Shown: positions 1 through 8,294 of the stretch, one piece after another
Layout: each line of letters begins with the position of its first letter
Position numbering within the stretch: position 1 is the first letter of the stretch
Position numbers and translations under genes: made by a program
Assembly: GCF_002005565.1 (NCBI RefSeq)
Contig: NZ_BDJC01000051.1
Span: 1 to 52,955, forward strand
Direction of reading: 5' to 3'
Source of the DNA: Streptomyces sp. JHA26
Lineage (GTDB): Bacteria > Actinomycetota > Actinomycetes > Streptomycetales > Streptomycetaceae
Length of the DNA: 52,955 nt
Notes under the pieces: model-generated
What the model was told of the DNA's origin: nothing
Databases searched by the model: none
The model's input: only the letters and a program-made list of their open reading frames with translations

Positions 1-192
1 ATTCGCGCGAGTGCTCCGGGCGCCTCCGGAAAGGAGTGGTGCGCACTGGTGCTCGGCGCCGGGTGCGGGCAGACTGCACGCGGCGGGACCGGAGTCCCGT
101 CACGGGCGCACACTGGAGCACGGCACGAGCCGGTACCGGGGCCCTCGCGGTGCCATGGTCCGGCGGTCCGACGCGCACGAGGGGGCGGTGGC

Positions 193-516
193 ATGGCGGA
201 GCCGGAGTTCACGGCCACGGGGGTGCGGATCGGCAAGCGGCTGCGTTCGCTCACCCGGGCCGGGCAGGTCCGGATCAGGGGCGGCAGGCTGGAGTTGCTC
301 ACCAGCTACGGCAGCGAGATAGACAGTGCGCCGGTGCGGGCCGTGCGCGCCTCCCGGCCCTGGTTCGCCCCTCAGGACCGGGCGCTCGCCGATCTCGACG
401 GCAAGCGGTACCTGCTGACCCTCGGCGAACGCGACCCCGCTCCCGGCGAGCCGGGCCCTCCCGCCGCACGCCGTTTCATCGAGGCCGTGCGCAGGGCCGC
501 GGGGCGCAACGGCTGA
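193..516 (+). CDS. small hypothetical protein
   Basis: A 107-residue protein of unknown function. I recognise no domain. It is basic in its N-terminal half and at its C-terminus, with no signal peptide or membrane segment, so it is probably cytoplasmic. The ATG start is chosen because a purine-rich GAGGGGG lies just upstream, although the same frame stays open further back to a GTG near position 49. Codon use (G or C in third positions) matches its neighbours, which supports a real gene. The first 192 bases of the window hold no other gene that I can support. Confidence 0.6.
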   Translation: MAEPEFTATGVRIGKRLRSLTRAGQVRIRGGRLELLTSYGSEIDSAPVRAVRASRPWFAPQDRALADLDGKRYLLTLGERDPAPGEPGPPAARRFIEAVRRAAGRNG

Positions 517-700
517 GATGTCCGTGACTTGCGGTGCCTCGTCCCTTGCGCCACTCTGGTCTCACGTCACTCTGGGTTTACCGGCGATAACGCTGCGAAC
601 CAGCCCGCCGGCCATGACAGCAGGCGGCGATGTGCCGCGTGCGCCCTGCTGGATCCGAACTCCGTGTTCTTCCGGACCTCTATGTCGGGGAGTCGCAGCC

Positions 701-1222
701 GTGATCAGTCACCCAAGCAGACACTGCACGGTGGAGCTCCAAGCCCTGCCGTCGCGGATCGGCCAGGTCCGCAGAATCGTATCTGCGCAATTGCGCTACT
801 GGCATATGGATTCCCTGATCGACCGGGCGGCGCTCGGCGTGACGGAGTTGTTGACCAACGTCCACCTGCACGCCGCACCCGACAAGACCTGCACCGTGGA
901 GATGGAAGTGCTCCTGGACCGGCTCACGGTCTCGGTGCGCGACCACGATCCGCGTCTGCCCGTGGTGGACGACGCCGAGCCCCTCGCCACCTGCGGGCGC
1001 GGACTCGCGATGGTGGCGGCGATGAGCGAGAGCTGGGGCGCCCGGCCGGACGGCGAGTCCGGAAAGGTCGTCTGGTTCACGCTCCCCGCGGCACCCGTCG
1101 CCGCGCGTCCGCCGCGCCGTCCGGTCGACGAGGTGCCCGTCGGCGCGTTCACGGAGGCCGAACGCGCCGACGGGCCGGGCAGACCGCAACCCGCTCCCGC
1201 CCGGCCGGCCGTTGTCGGCTGA
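701..1222 (+). CDS. ATP-binding protein, RsbW-like (HATPase_c) regulator
   Basis: A 173-residue single-domain HATPase_c protein of the anti-sigma-factor/serine kinase type that is abundant in Streptomyces. The N-box is visible as ELLTN around residues 49-53, and a glycine-rich GRGLAMV motif lies near residue 118. The usual DxG of the G1 box is replaced by DHDPRLP, which may weaken nucleotide binding. The tail after about residue 140 is proline- and arginine-rich and looks disordered. The GTG start is preceded by GGGGAG nine bases upstream; the open frame extends to 518 but that extension has no family resemblance. No partner sigma factor or anti-anti-sigma gene is adjacent, so the target is unknown. 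Confidence 0.8.
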   Translation: MISHPSRHCTVELQALPSRIGQVRRIVSAQLRYWHMDSLIDRAALGVTELLTNVHLHAAPDKTCTVEMEVLLDRLTVSVRDHDPRLPVVDDAEPLATCGRGLAMVAAMSESWGARPDGESGKVVWFTLPAAPVAARPPRRPVDEVPVGAFTEAERADGPGRPQPAPARPAVVG

Positions 1223-1391
1223 CCGGGCGGTGACCCTTCGCCGCCGCAGGCCCCGGCAGCACCCGCTCCGGGGCGGGAGCGGCCGGGACCTGCCCGCACC
1301 CGGACGCCTGCCGCCCCGCCCGGCCGTGAGGCGCTTCTCCGCGTCGGCGTAGGTCATGCCGGCGAGGGCGGACCGGGGGCGGTCGCCGCGG

Positions 1392-1676
1392 TCATGCCGC
1401 ACCCCCCTTGCCCGTCCGGCCGAACTGTTCGTCGAGCACGGACAGCCGGCGCCAGTACTCGTCCTCGTCGATCTCGCCGGAGGCGAAGCGGTGGCCGAGC
1501 ACGGCGATGGGTGAGCCGTCCGCGACGGCGGGCGGGCGCCAGGGGCCGCGGCGGCCGCGCCACACGGTGCGGCGCAGCAGGGTGATGCCGCCGACGACGA
1601 CCAGTGCCCAGACCACCGGGAAGAGAAGGATCCACGGGCCGGGCCCGCCGTCGGCGAAGTGTGCCAGGGTCTGCAT
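1392..1676 (-). CDS. SHOCT-domain membrane protein
   Basis: A 94-residue protein with one membrane segment (about residues 14-34) followed by a SHOCT domain (about 55-87, with the RFASGEIDEDEYWRRL pattern). SHOCT domains are short C-terminal modules of unknown function, often on small membrane proteins. The start chosen has GAGGAG nine bases upstream; an in-frame ATG at 1724 lacks one. It is transcribed divergently from the TetR gene, so the palindrome at 1826-1847 could affect both. Confidence 0.72.
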   Translation of the reverse strand: MQTLAHFADGGPGPWILLFPVVWALVVVGGITLLRRTVWRGRRGPWRPPAVADGSPIAVLGHRFASGEIDEDEYWRRLSVLDEQFGRTGKGGAA

Positions 1677-1825
1677 GTCGTCCAGCTCCTCGGGGGCGAT
1701 GTCCTGCGTGTCGCTTCCGAGCATCGTCCCGGCGGGGGTCCGGGTCGTCGTACGGCCGGCGGCAGTGTGCGTACCGCGCGGGGAGCAGGACGACGGGCCG
1801 CGCCTGCTCCCGCCGCTCTCGACTT

Positions 1826-1847
1826 CTGTAACTACTAGTATGTACAG
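1826..1847. promoter_or_regulatory. Palindromic operator, probably of the adjacent TetR regulator
   Basis: The sequence reads CTGTA-N2-TACTAGTA-N2-TACAG, a 22-bp palindrome with only the two N2 positions asymmetric. It stands out as AT-rich in a GC-rich setting, directly before a TetR gene and between divergent genes. This is the normal layout of an autoregulatory TetR site. It overlaps an in-frame ATG at 1840, which argues that translation starts downstream at GTG 1855. Confidence 0.65.
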
Positions 1848-1854
1848 TGCGTGC

Positions 1855-2427
1855 GTGAACACTTCGGAGCGACTGATCGAGTCGACGCGCGAGCTGTTGT
1901 GGGAGCGCGGTTACGTGGGCACCAGCCCGAAGGCGATCCTGGAGCGCGCGGGCGCGGGGCAGGGCAGCATGTACCACCACTTCAAGGGCAAGCCCGATCT
2001 GGCGCTCGCCGCGATCCGGCGGACGGCCGAGGAGCTGTGGACGGTCGCCGAGGCGGTGCTCGACGGTCCCGGAACGCCGTACGAGCGCATCGAGGCGTAT
2101 CTGCGGCGCGAGCGCGACGTGCTGCGCGGCTGCCCCGTCGGGCGGCTGACGATGGACCCGGACGTGATCGCCGACGAGACGCTGCGCGCACCCGTCGACG
2201 AGACGCTGGACCGGTTGCGGGAGCGACTCGCGCAGCTCGTCGAGGAGGGCAGGGAGCAGGGCGAGTTCGCGCCCTCGCTGGACGGCGAGGAGATCGCGGC
2301 GGCCGTCGTGGCGACCGTCCAGGGCGGTTACGTCCTCGCCCGCGCGTCCGGTTCGCCCACCGCCTTCGACGCGGCCGTCCGGGGGCTGCTGTCGCTGCTC
2401 GCACCGGCCGGCGCCCGCGCCCGCTGA
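1855..2427 (+). CDS. TetR/AcrR family transcriptional regulator (LmrA/YxaF-like)
   Basis: A 190-residue TetR repressor. The N-terminal helix-turn-helix is clear (residues about 8-50, ending GQGSMYHHFKGKPDLA), and the C-terminal half resembles the LmrA/YxaF ligand-binding group. GTG 1855 is preferred over ATG 1840 because a well-formed palindrome covers 1826-1847; no Shine-Dalgarno is visible, so the mRNA may be leaderless. The next gene (DUF4865) begins 18 bases after its stop, so the two are very likely cotranscribed. The inducing ligand cannot be inferred. Confidence 0.85.
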   Translation: MNTSERLIESTRELLWERGYVGTSPKAILERAGAGQGSMYHHFKGKPDLALAAIRRTAEELWTVAEAVLDGPGTPYERIEAYLRRERDVLRGCPVGRLTMDPDVIADETLRAPVDETLDRLRERLAQLVEEGREQGEFAPSLDGEEIAAAVVATVQGGYVLARASGSPTAFDAAVRGLLSLLAPAGARAR

Positions 2428-2445
2428 CGACCGAGAGGACATCAC

Positions 2446-3036
2446 GTGCACGCCATGCAGTACGCGTTCACCCTGCCCGCCGACTACTCCATGGACGTCG
2501 TCCGGGAGCGGGTGGCCCGGACCGGGCACCTGCTCGACGAGTGGACCGGTCTCGGACTCAAGGCGTACCTGATGCGGGAGCGCGGGGTGCGCGGCTCGGC
2601 GGTCAACGAGTACGCGCCGTTCTACCTGTGGAACACCGTGGAGGGCATGAACTCCTTCCTGTGGGAGGGCGGCTTCCAACGGCCCGCCGACGACTTCGGA
2701 CGGCCCTCGGTCCGGCAGTGGACGGGCCTGGCGTACGAGGAGGGCGGCGCCGCCGGTTCGCCGGCGCGGGCGGCGGTGCGCAGCCGCCGGCCGGTGCCCG
2801 ACGGGGTGCCGCTCGCGGGGGTGGCGGCGGATGCGGTGCGGGAGAACGGGCGGCTGGCGGCACTGGACGGCACGGTGCTGACGGCGGCGGTCGTGGACAC
2901 CAGCCGGTGGGAGCTGGTCCACTTCACCCTCCTCGCCCACGACGACGCGGCGGCCGGCGCCGAGGGGGACGTGTTCGAGGTGCTGCACGTGTCCGCCCCG
3001 GGACGGGACCGGCTGCCCCGGGGGCGCCAGTGGTGA
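2446..3036 (+). CDS. DUF4865 family protein
   Basis: A 196-residue protein of the DUF4865 family, recognisable from the opening MQYAFTLPADYSMDVVRERV and the FYLWNTVEGMNSFLW segment. The family is probably a small alpha/beta-barrel-like fold, and its biochemical role is unknown. The GTG start has GAGAGGA seven bases upstream; an ATG three codons on is an alternative. It sits immediately behind a TetR gene, a pairing seen in actinobacteria, so it is probably the regulated target. The C-terminal tail is basic and lacks further features. Confidence 0.75.
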   Translation: MHAMQYAFTLPADYSMDVVRERVARTGHLLDEWTGLGLKAYLMRERGVRGSAVNEYAPFYLWNTVEGMNSFLWEGGFQRPADDFGRPSVRQWTGLAYEEGGAAGSPARAAVRSRRPVPDGVPLAGVAADAVRENGRLAALDGTVLTAAVVDTSRWELVHFTLLAHDDAAAGAEGDVFEVLHVSAPGRDRLPRGRQW

Positions 3037-3084
3037 GGACCCGGGCGTTCGTGTCGACGCGGCCCCACCGGGGAGGCCCGCCGC

Positions 3085-3162
3085 GTGGACGTGCTCCGTT
3101 CCACGCGTGTTCTGATCGTCACGGTGGGCACCTGGGGGGACGTCGCCCCCTTCCTCGGACCC
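3085..3162 (+). pseudogene. N-terminal stub of a GT28/MGT-like glycosyltransferase
   Basis: From GTG 3085 the frame encodes TRVLIVTVGTWGDVAPFLG, the characteristic first beta-strand and glycine loop of UDP-sugar-dependent glycosyltransferases of the GT1/GT28 group. After FLG the similarity stops and the reading frame runs antisense into the ROK gene. A normal member has about 400 residues, so this is a deletion remnant of roughly 26 codons. That it is not translated into anything useful is inference. Confidence 0.55.
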
Positions 3163-3195
3163 CCGGTCACGCGCCGACGTCCCGACCGCGCCGTC

Positions 3196-4434
3196 TCAGG
3201 CCAGTGCCCCCAGCGGGTCGTCCAGTACCGGCTGCCACGCCAACTCGGCGGCGCCGACCAGGCTGTTGTGGTCCAGGGTGCAGGGCAGGATCGGCACGCC
3301 GCCGCTCTGCCCCCACAGGCTGCGGTCGGCGACGACCGCGCGCAGCCGTTCCGGGTCGGCGTCCAGGAGGGCGCGGTGCAGTCCGCCGAGGACGATCCGG
3401 TCCGGGTTGAGGATGTTCACCAGGCCGGCCAGGCCCAGGCCGAGGCGGTCGATGAGGGTCTCGGTGGCGGTGCGGACGGCCGGGTCGTCGTACCGGCCGC
3501 GGATCAGGTCGTTGGACTGCTGGAGCAGGGACACCTCGGGGCCGGGCTCGCGTCCGGCCGCGGTGAGGAAGGCCAGCGGGTCGGTCTCCACGTCCAGGCA
3601 GCCGCGGCTGCCGCAGTGGCAGGGGCGGCCCTCGGGGTTGACGGTGAGGTGGCCGACCTCCAGGGCGAGACCGGAACTGCCGCTGTGCAGACGCCCGTCG
3701 AGGACCAGCGCGCCGCCGACGCCCCGGTGGCCGGTGGCGACGCAGAGCAGGTCGCGGGCGCCGCGGCCGGCGCCGTGCCGGTGCTCGGCGAGGGCGGCGA
3801 GGTTGACGTCGTTCGCCGCGAAGGCGGGTCCGTCGATGCCGGCGGCGCGCACCTGCTCGGCGAAGATCCGCCGCACCGGGGCGCCGGCCGGCCAGGCCAG
3901 GTGCAGCGGGTTCAGGGCCAGCCCCTCCGGCTCCGCGACGGCGGAGGGCACGGCGAGTCCCGCGCCGACGCAGCGCCGCCCGGTCTGCCGCAGCAGGCCG
4001 GCGCCCGCCTCGACGACGGAGCCGAGCACCTTCGCCGGGTCGGCGTCGACGACCTCGCGGCCGGACGCGGTGGCGACGAGCCGGCCGCCGAGGCCGACCA
4101 GGGCCGCACGGAAGCCGTCCGCGTGGATCTGGGCGGCGAGGGCGACGGGACCGTCCTCGGCGACCGCGAGGCGGTGCGAGGGCCGGCCCTGCGACCCCCC
4201 CGCCGCGCCGGGGCGGGCGTCGACCCGGATCAGACCGAGCGCCTCCAGTTCGGCGGCGACGGCGCCGGCCGTGGCCCGGGTCACGCCGAGCTCGGCGGTG
4301 AGGACGGCCCGGGTGGGGGCGCGTCCGGTGTGCACGAGCTCCAACGCGGGTCCGAGCGCGCCGCGCCCCCGGTCCAGCCGCGTCCTCGAGGTGGTCCCTT
4401 CCCCCGCCGTACGGGGGTCCGCCTTGCCGCTCAT
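3196..4434 (-). CDS. ROK family transcriptional repressor (NagC/XylR-like)
   Basis: A 412-residue ROK protein with an N-terminal winged helix-turn-helix (about residues 30-85, TRAVLTAELGVTRATAGAVA) followed by the sugar-kinase-like fold. The ROK zinc motif CxCGxxGC is present (PCHCGSRGCLDVE). The kinase DxGxT loop is degraded, as expected for a repressor rather than a kinase. Its ATG overlaps the stop of the AlkB-like gene by four bases (ATGA), so the two are translationally coupled. No sugar-transport gene is adjacent, so its sugar effector and targets are unknown. Confidence 0.88.
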   Translation of the reverse strand: MSGKADPRTAGEGTTSRTRLDRGRGALGPALELVHTGRAPTRAVLTAELGVTRATAGAVAAELEALGLIRVDARPGAAGGSQGRPSHRLAVAEDGPVALAAQIHADGFRAALVGLGGRLVATASGREVVDADPAKVLGSVVEAGAGLLRQTGRRCVGAGLAVPSAVAEPEGLALNPLHLAWPAGAPVRRIFAEQVRAAGIDGPAFAANDVNLAALAEHRHGAGRGARDLLCVATGHRGVGGALVLDGRLHSGSSGLALEVGHLTVNPEGRPCHCGSRGCLDVETDPLAFLTAAGREPGPEVSLLQQSNDLIRGRYDDPAVRTATETLIDRLGLGLAGLVNILNPDRIVLGGLHRALLDADPERLRAVVADRSLWGQSGGVPILPCTLDHNSLVGAAELAWQPVLDDPLGALA

Positions 4435-5144
4435 GAGGGGGAGTCTCCCATGATCCCGCCGGCCGCGGGTGCCTGGAGGCCGTCGTCCCGGGGCGGCTGG
4501 AGGCCGCTGACCCGGAGCGTGATGTTCAGCCGCCCGGTGAGTCCCAACTCGGGTGGTGCGGTGCCCGCGTGCACCCGCGGCACTCCGTGGTACGCGAGCC
4601 GGGAGGGGCCGCCGAAGACGAACAGGTCGCCGCTGCGCAGCTCGACGTCGGTCCAGGGGCGGGTGCGGGTGTCGGGGTTGCCGAAGCGGAAGACGCAGGT
4701 GTCGCCGAGGCTGAAGGAGACCACGGGCGCGTCCGCCCGCTCGTCGCTGTCGCGGTGCAGGCCCATGCGGGCACCGGCGTCGTAGAAGTTGATCAGCGCG
4801 ATGTCGTACGTCGCCGTGGCCGCCGCCGCGCCCAGTGCGTCGGTCACCGCCCGGCGTCCGAGGTCGCCGAGCCAGGCCGGGAAGGGTTTCACCGGGGCGC
4901 CGTCGCCGTCGACGACGGTGCGGGCGTAGGCGTACGGGTACCAGTGCCATCCGAGGCACACCTGCCGGGCGGTCATCGTGCCGCCCCCGGGGGTGCGGAC
5001 GGTGCGCAGTCCGGCGGGCGGGCGGGCCCACTCCCGGCAGGCGCGCAGCAGCTCGCGCTGCCGGCCGGCGTCCAGCCAGTCCGGCAGGTGCACCGCACCC
5101 GGGGCGACCTCGGTGCGGGCCCTCGGAAACAGTCCGGCGTCCAT
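4431..5144 (-). CDS. AlkB-like 2-oxoglutarate/Fe(II)-dependent dioxygenase
   Basis: A 237-residue protein of the AlkB family, which removes alkyl lesions from nucleic-acid bases by oxidation. The iron ligands are visible: H130 and D132 (MGLHRDSDE) and H186 (YHGVPR). The 2-oxoglutarate-binding RxNxTxR pattern is RLNITLR at 205-211. The last ~20 residues after the fold are glycine-rich and dispensable-looking. It is the first gene of a two-gene operon with a ROK repressor through an ATGA overlap, an unexpected partner for a repair enzyme. It is divergent from rlmG with 65 bases between them. Confidence 0.88.
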   Translation of the reverse strand: MDAGLFPRARTEVAPGAVHLPDWLDAGRQRELLRACREWARPPAGLRTVRTPGGGTMTARQVCLGWHWYPYAYARTVVDGDGAPVKPFPAWLGDLGRRAVTDALGAAAATATYDIALINFYDAGARMGLHRDSDERADAPVVSFSLGDTCVFRFGNPDTRTRPWTDVELRSGDLFVFGGPSRLAYHGVPRVHAGTAPPELGLTGRLNITLRVSGLQPPRDDGLQAPAAGGIMGDSPS

Positions 5145-5209
5145 GTCCCCATCCTGCCCGACCGCCGCGACACGGCCTGAGCTGCGGCTCCGCTAGCCTG
5201 GGACGCACG

Positions 5210-6364
5210 ATGAACGACCGCAGCGACCGTATGACGACTCCATGGGGCGAGCTCGCGCTGGCCCGCTTCCCCGAGGATCCGCGCGACCGGCTGCGTGCCT
5301 GGGACGCCTCCGACGAGTACCTGCTCCGGCACCTGGCGGACCGGGACGTCCCGCTGTCCGGCACGGTCGTGGCCGTCGGCGACCGGTGGGGGGCGCTGGT
5401 GACGGCGCTGGCGGCGCACCGGCCGGTGCAGATCACCGACTCCCACCTCACCCAGGAGGCGACCCGCGCCAACCTGGCGCGCAACGGCGTGGCGTCCGGT
5501 TCGGTGCGGCTGCTCACCACGCAGGACCCGCCGCCCGGGCGGATCGACGTCCTGCTGGTGCGGGTGCCGAAGAGCCTGGCGCTGCTGGAGGACCAGCTGC
5601 TGCGGCTGGCGCCCGCCGTGCACGAGGGCACCGTCGTCGTCGGCACCGGGATGGTCAAGGAGATCCACACCTCGACGCTCGCGCTGTTCGAGCGGATCAT
5701 CGGTCCGACCCGCACCTCGCTCGCCGAGAAGAAGGCGCGGCTCGTCTTCTGCACGCCCGATCCCGCGCGGGAACGGCCCGCCGGTCCGTGGCCGCTCAGC
5801 TACCCGCTCCCCGACGGCATCGGCGTGCTCTCCGGGCGGACGGTCGTCAACCACGCCGGTGTCTTCTGCGCCGACCGGCTCGACATCGGCACGCGGTTCT
5901 TCCTCCGGCACCTGCCGGCCGGCGGGGGTGCCCGGCGGGTGGTGGACCTGGGCTGCGGCAACGGCGTGGTCGGTACGGCGGTGGCGCTGGCCGATCCGGG
6001 TGCCGAGGTGCTGTTCATCGACGAGTCCTTCCAGGCCGTCGCCTCGGCGGAGGCCACGTACCGGGCGAACGGGGTGCCGGGGCACGCGGAGTTCCGGGTC
6101 GGCGACGGGCTGGCGGGGGTGCCGGACGGCAGCGTGGACCTGGTGCTCAACAATCCGCCGTTCCACTCCCACCAGGCGACGACCGACGCCACGGCGTGGC
6201 GGATGTTCACCGGGGCGAAGCGCGTGCTGCGTCCCGGCGGTGAGCTGTGGGTGGTGGGCAACCGGCACCTCGGCTACCACGTCAAGCTGCGCCGCCTGTT
6301 CGGCAACAGCCGTCTGGTGGCGGGCGATCCCAAGTTCGTGGTGCTGAAGGCCGTCAAGCGGTAG
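5210..6364 (+). CDS. rlmG: 23S rRNA (guanine-N2)-methyltransferase RlmG-like
   Basis: A 384-residue two-domain methyltransferase of the RsmC/RlmG type. The N-terminal half is a degenerate methyltransferase fold; the C-terminal half carries the SAM-binding motif VVDLGCGNGVVG (about residue 243) and the catalytic NPPFH motif (about 314), typical of enzymes modifying exocyclic amino groups of guanine. Family knowledge assigns m2G1835 of 23S rRNA to RlmG; RsmC (16S) is the alternative. ATG 5210 is used, with ATG 5231 also possible. The 3' end overlaps the convergent aldolase gene by 11 bases. Confidence 0.82.
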   Translation: MNDRSDRMTTPWGELALARFPEDPRDRLRAWDASDEYLLRHLADRDVPLSGTVVAVGDRWGALVTALAAHRPVQITDSHLTQEATRANLARNGVASGSVRLLTTQDPPPGRIDVLLVRVPKSLALLEDQLLRLAPAVHEGTVVVGTGMVKEIHTSTLALFERIIGPTRTSLAEKKARLVFCTPDPARERPAGPWPLSYPLPDGIGVLSGRTVVNHAGVFCADRLDIGTRFFLRHLPAGGGARRVVDLGCGNGVVGTAVALADPGAEVLFIDESFQAVASAEATYRANGVPGHAEFRVGDGLAGVPDGSVDLVLNNPPFHSHQATTDATAWRMFTGAKRVLRPGGELWVVGNRHLGYHVKLRRLFGNSRLVAGDPKFVVLKAVKR

Positions 6365-7214
6365 GGCCGGTGACCACGCCGATGAGCGCGGCGACGGTCC
6401 GTGCCATGGCCTCCCTTCCCACGGTGAGGTAGCGGCGCGAGTCGACGGCGTCCGGGTGGGAGGCGAGGTACTCCCTGATGGCGCCCGTCATGGCGATGTT
6501 GAGCGCGGTGCCGACGTTGACCTTGGCGATGCCGCCCGCGACCGCCGCGACGAGTTCGTCGTCCGGGAGTCCGGAGGAGCCGTGCAGCACGAGCGGCACG
6601 TCCAGCGTTCCCGACAGTTCCTTGAGCAGGTCGTGGTCGAGGGCGGCGGTGCGCGTGGTCATGGCGTGGCTGCTGCCGACGGCGACGGCCAGGGCGTCCA
6701 CCGCGGAGTCGGCGACGAAGGAACGGGCCTCGGCGGGGTCGGTGCGGGCGCCGGGTGCGTGGGCGTCGAGCGGCGCCTCGCCGTTCTTGCCGCCCACTTC
6801 CCCCAGCTCGGCCTCGATCCACAGCCCCTGGGCGTGGGCCCAGTCGGCGGCGGCCCTGGTCGCGGCGAGGTTCTCGGTGTACGGCAGCCGTGAGGCGTCG
6901 TACATCACGGAGCTGAATCCGGCGTCCGGGGCCTGGCGCAGCAGGCCGTCGCTCCGGACGTGGTCGAGGTGGAGGGCGACCGGCACGGCGGCGCCCTCGG
7001 CGGCGGCGACGGCGGCGCGGGCCAGCGGCAGCAGACGGCCGTAGCGGAACTTCACCGCGTTCTCGCTGACCTGGAGCACGACGGGCGTGCGCACGGACTC
7101 GGCGCCGGCGACGACGGCCTCGATGTGCTCCAGGGTGACGACGTTGAACGCGGCGACGGCGGAGCGCGCGGCGACGGCACGGGTGATCAGGTCGCCGGTG
7201 GTGGCGAGGGGCAC
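6354..7214 (-). CDS. Class II fructose/tagatose-bisphosphate-type aldolase
   Basis: A 286-residue zinc-dependent class II aldolase of the GatY/AgaY/Fba group. Visible metal and phosphate residues are HLDH at 82-85, SSHA around H183, HGSSG at 211-215 and NVGT at 233-236. It lies 52 bases downstream of the SIS-domain gene in one operon, behind a DeoR-type regulator, which favours a tagatose-bisphosphate or similar amino-sugar/galactitol substrate over glycolytic FBP. No partner kinase is present in the cluster, so substrate phosphorylation must be supplied elsewhere. The last 11 bases overlap rlmG tail to tail. Confidence 0.85.
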   Translation of the reverse strand: MPLATTGDLITRAVAARSAVAAFNVVTLEHIEAVVAGAESVRTPVVLQVSENAVKFRYGRLLPLARAAVAAAEGAAVPVALHLDHVRSDGLLRQAPDAGFSSVMYDASRLPYTENLAATRAAADWAHAQGLWIEAELGEVGGKNGEAPLDAHAPGARTDPAEARSFVADSAVDALAVAVGSSHAMTTRTAALDHDLLKELSGTLDVPLVLHGSSGLPDDELVAAVAGGIAKVNVGTALNIAMTGAIREYLASHPDAVDSRRYLTVGREAMARTVAALIGVVTGPTA

Positions 7215-7266
7215 GGATTCTCCTATCCCCGGACTCTCCCGGTCCTTCCCGGGTGCCGGGCGGGCG

Positions 7267-8148
7267 TCAGGGGGCGAGGATCACCGAGCGGGTGAGGTGG
7301 CGGGGACGGTCCGGGTCGAGGCCGCGGGCGGCGGCGACGGCGACGGCGAGCCGCTGGGCGCGGACCAGTTCGGCGAGCGGGTCGAGGCCACCGGCCACCC
7401 ACAGCGCGCCCGTGTCCCGGACCTGTTCGGCCAGTCCGCCGGGGGCCTCGCCGAACATCCAGGTCGCCGTGCCGGCCGTGCTGATGCTGATGGGGCCGTG
7501 CCGGTACTCCATCGCCGGGTAGGCCTCGGTCCAGGACAAGGACGCCTCGCGCATCTTCAGCCCGGCCTCGTCGGCCAGGCCCACCGTCCAGCCGCGACCG
7601 AGGAAGGTGAACTGGGTGCAGTCGACGAGCCCTTGGGGCAACTCGGCCGCGAGTGCGGTGCGGGCGTCGGCGACGACGGCCTCGGTGTGCAGGCCCAGGT
7701 GGGCGCGGAGCAGGGTCAGGGCGGTGGTCGCGAACCGGGTCTGCACGACCGACCGCTCGTCCGCGTACTCGAGGACGACGGCGTCGTCGGCGGCGGCCAT
7801 GACGGGCGTGTCCGGGTCGGCGGTGAGCGCGACGGTGCGGGTGCGTCCCTTCAACGCGCCGAGCAGGTCGAGCACTTCGGTGGTGGTGCCGGATCGGGTG
7901 AGGGCCACGACCCGGTCGTAGGCGCGGCCCTGCGGGAACTCGGAGGCGGCGAAGGCGTCGGTCTCGCCCAGGCCCGCCTCCTCGCGCAGCGCCGCCGCCG
8001 ACCGGGCCATGAAGTACGAGGTGCCGCAGCCGACGATCGCCACCCGTTCCCCCGCCGCCGGCAGCACCGCCGCGTGCCCGGGCGCCTCGACGGCGGCGCG
8101 TGTCCAGCACTCGGGCTGGCTGGTGAGCTCGTCCTCGACGTACGTCAT
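7267..8148 (-). CDS. SIS-domain sugar-phosphate isomerase/deaminase (AgaS-like)
   Basis: A 293-residue protein with two SIS domains, of the AgaS/GlmS-isomerase group acting on phosphorylated amino sugars or ketoses. The first SIS motif is VGCGTSYFMARSA (about 39-51), followed by LTRSGTTTEVLD (about 84-95). The start chosen has GGGAG upstream; the TTG at 8205 upstream in frame does not. It is the promoter-proximal gene of a two-gene operon with the class II aldolase, divergent from the DeoR gene. Together these suggest catabolism of a galactosamine- or tagatose-type sugar phosphate; the exact substrate is not readable. Confidence 0.83.
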   Translation of the reverse strand: MTYVEDELTSQPECWTRAAVEAPGHAAVLPAAGERVAIVGCGTSYFMARSAAALREEAGLGETDAFAASEFPQGRAYDRVVALTRSGTTTEVLDLLGALKGRTRTVALTADPDTPVMAAADDAVVLEYADERSVVQTRFATTALTLLRAHLGLHTEAVVADARTALAAELPQGLVDCTQFTFLGRGWTVGLADEAGLKMREASLSWTEAYPAMEYRHGPISISTAGTATWMFGEAPGGLAEQVRDTGALWVAGGLDPLAELVRAQRLAVAVAAARGLDPDRPRHLTRSVILAP

Positions 8149-8205
8149 GCCGCACACTCCCGACCGGTCTCTGAGCAGACCTGGCTCGCTTGATTGTTCA
8201 TGCAA

Positions 8206-8233
8206 GATATAGCGAACTTTCGAGCACTATCAA
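8206..8233 (-). promoter_or_regulatory. Vegetative promoter of the SIS-aldolase operon
   Basis: On the minus strand there is TTGATA (8233-8228), a 16-base spacer and TATATC (8211-8206), close to the sigma-70/HrdB consensus. It lies about 58 bases upstream of the AgaS-like start in an unusually AT-rich patch. CTTGAT and ATCAAG elements flank it and may be part of the DeoR operator. The position fits expression of the operon being shut by the divergent DeoR regulator. Confidence 0.5.
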
Positions 8234-8294
8234 GCAATCGGTGGAGGAGGGCCGTGCGCTAGGGTCGGCGGGAGATCGAGGAACGGAGGCGCGG

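Noticed and set aside
3085..4785. A long plus-strand frame across the ROK and AlkB-like genes
   Set aside because: Only the first ~26 codons resemble a protein family; the rest mirrors the two minus-strand genes.
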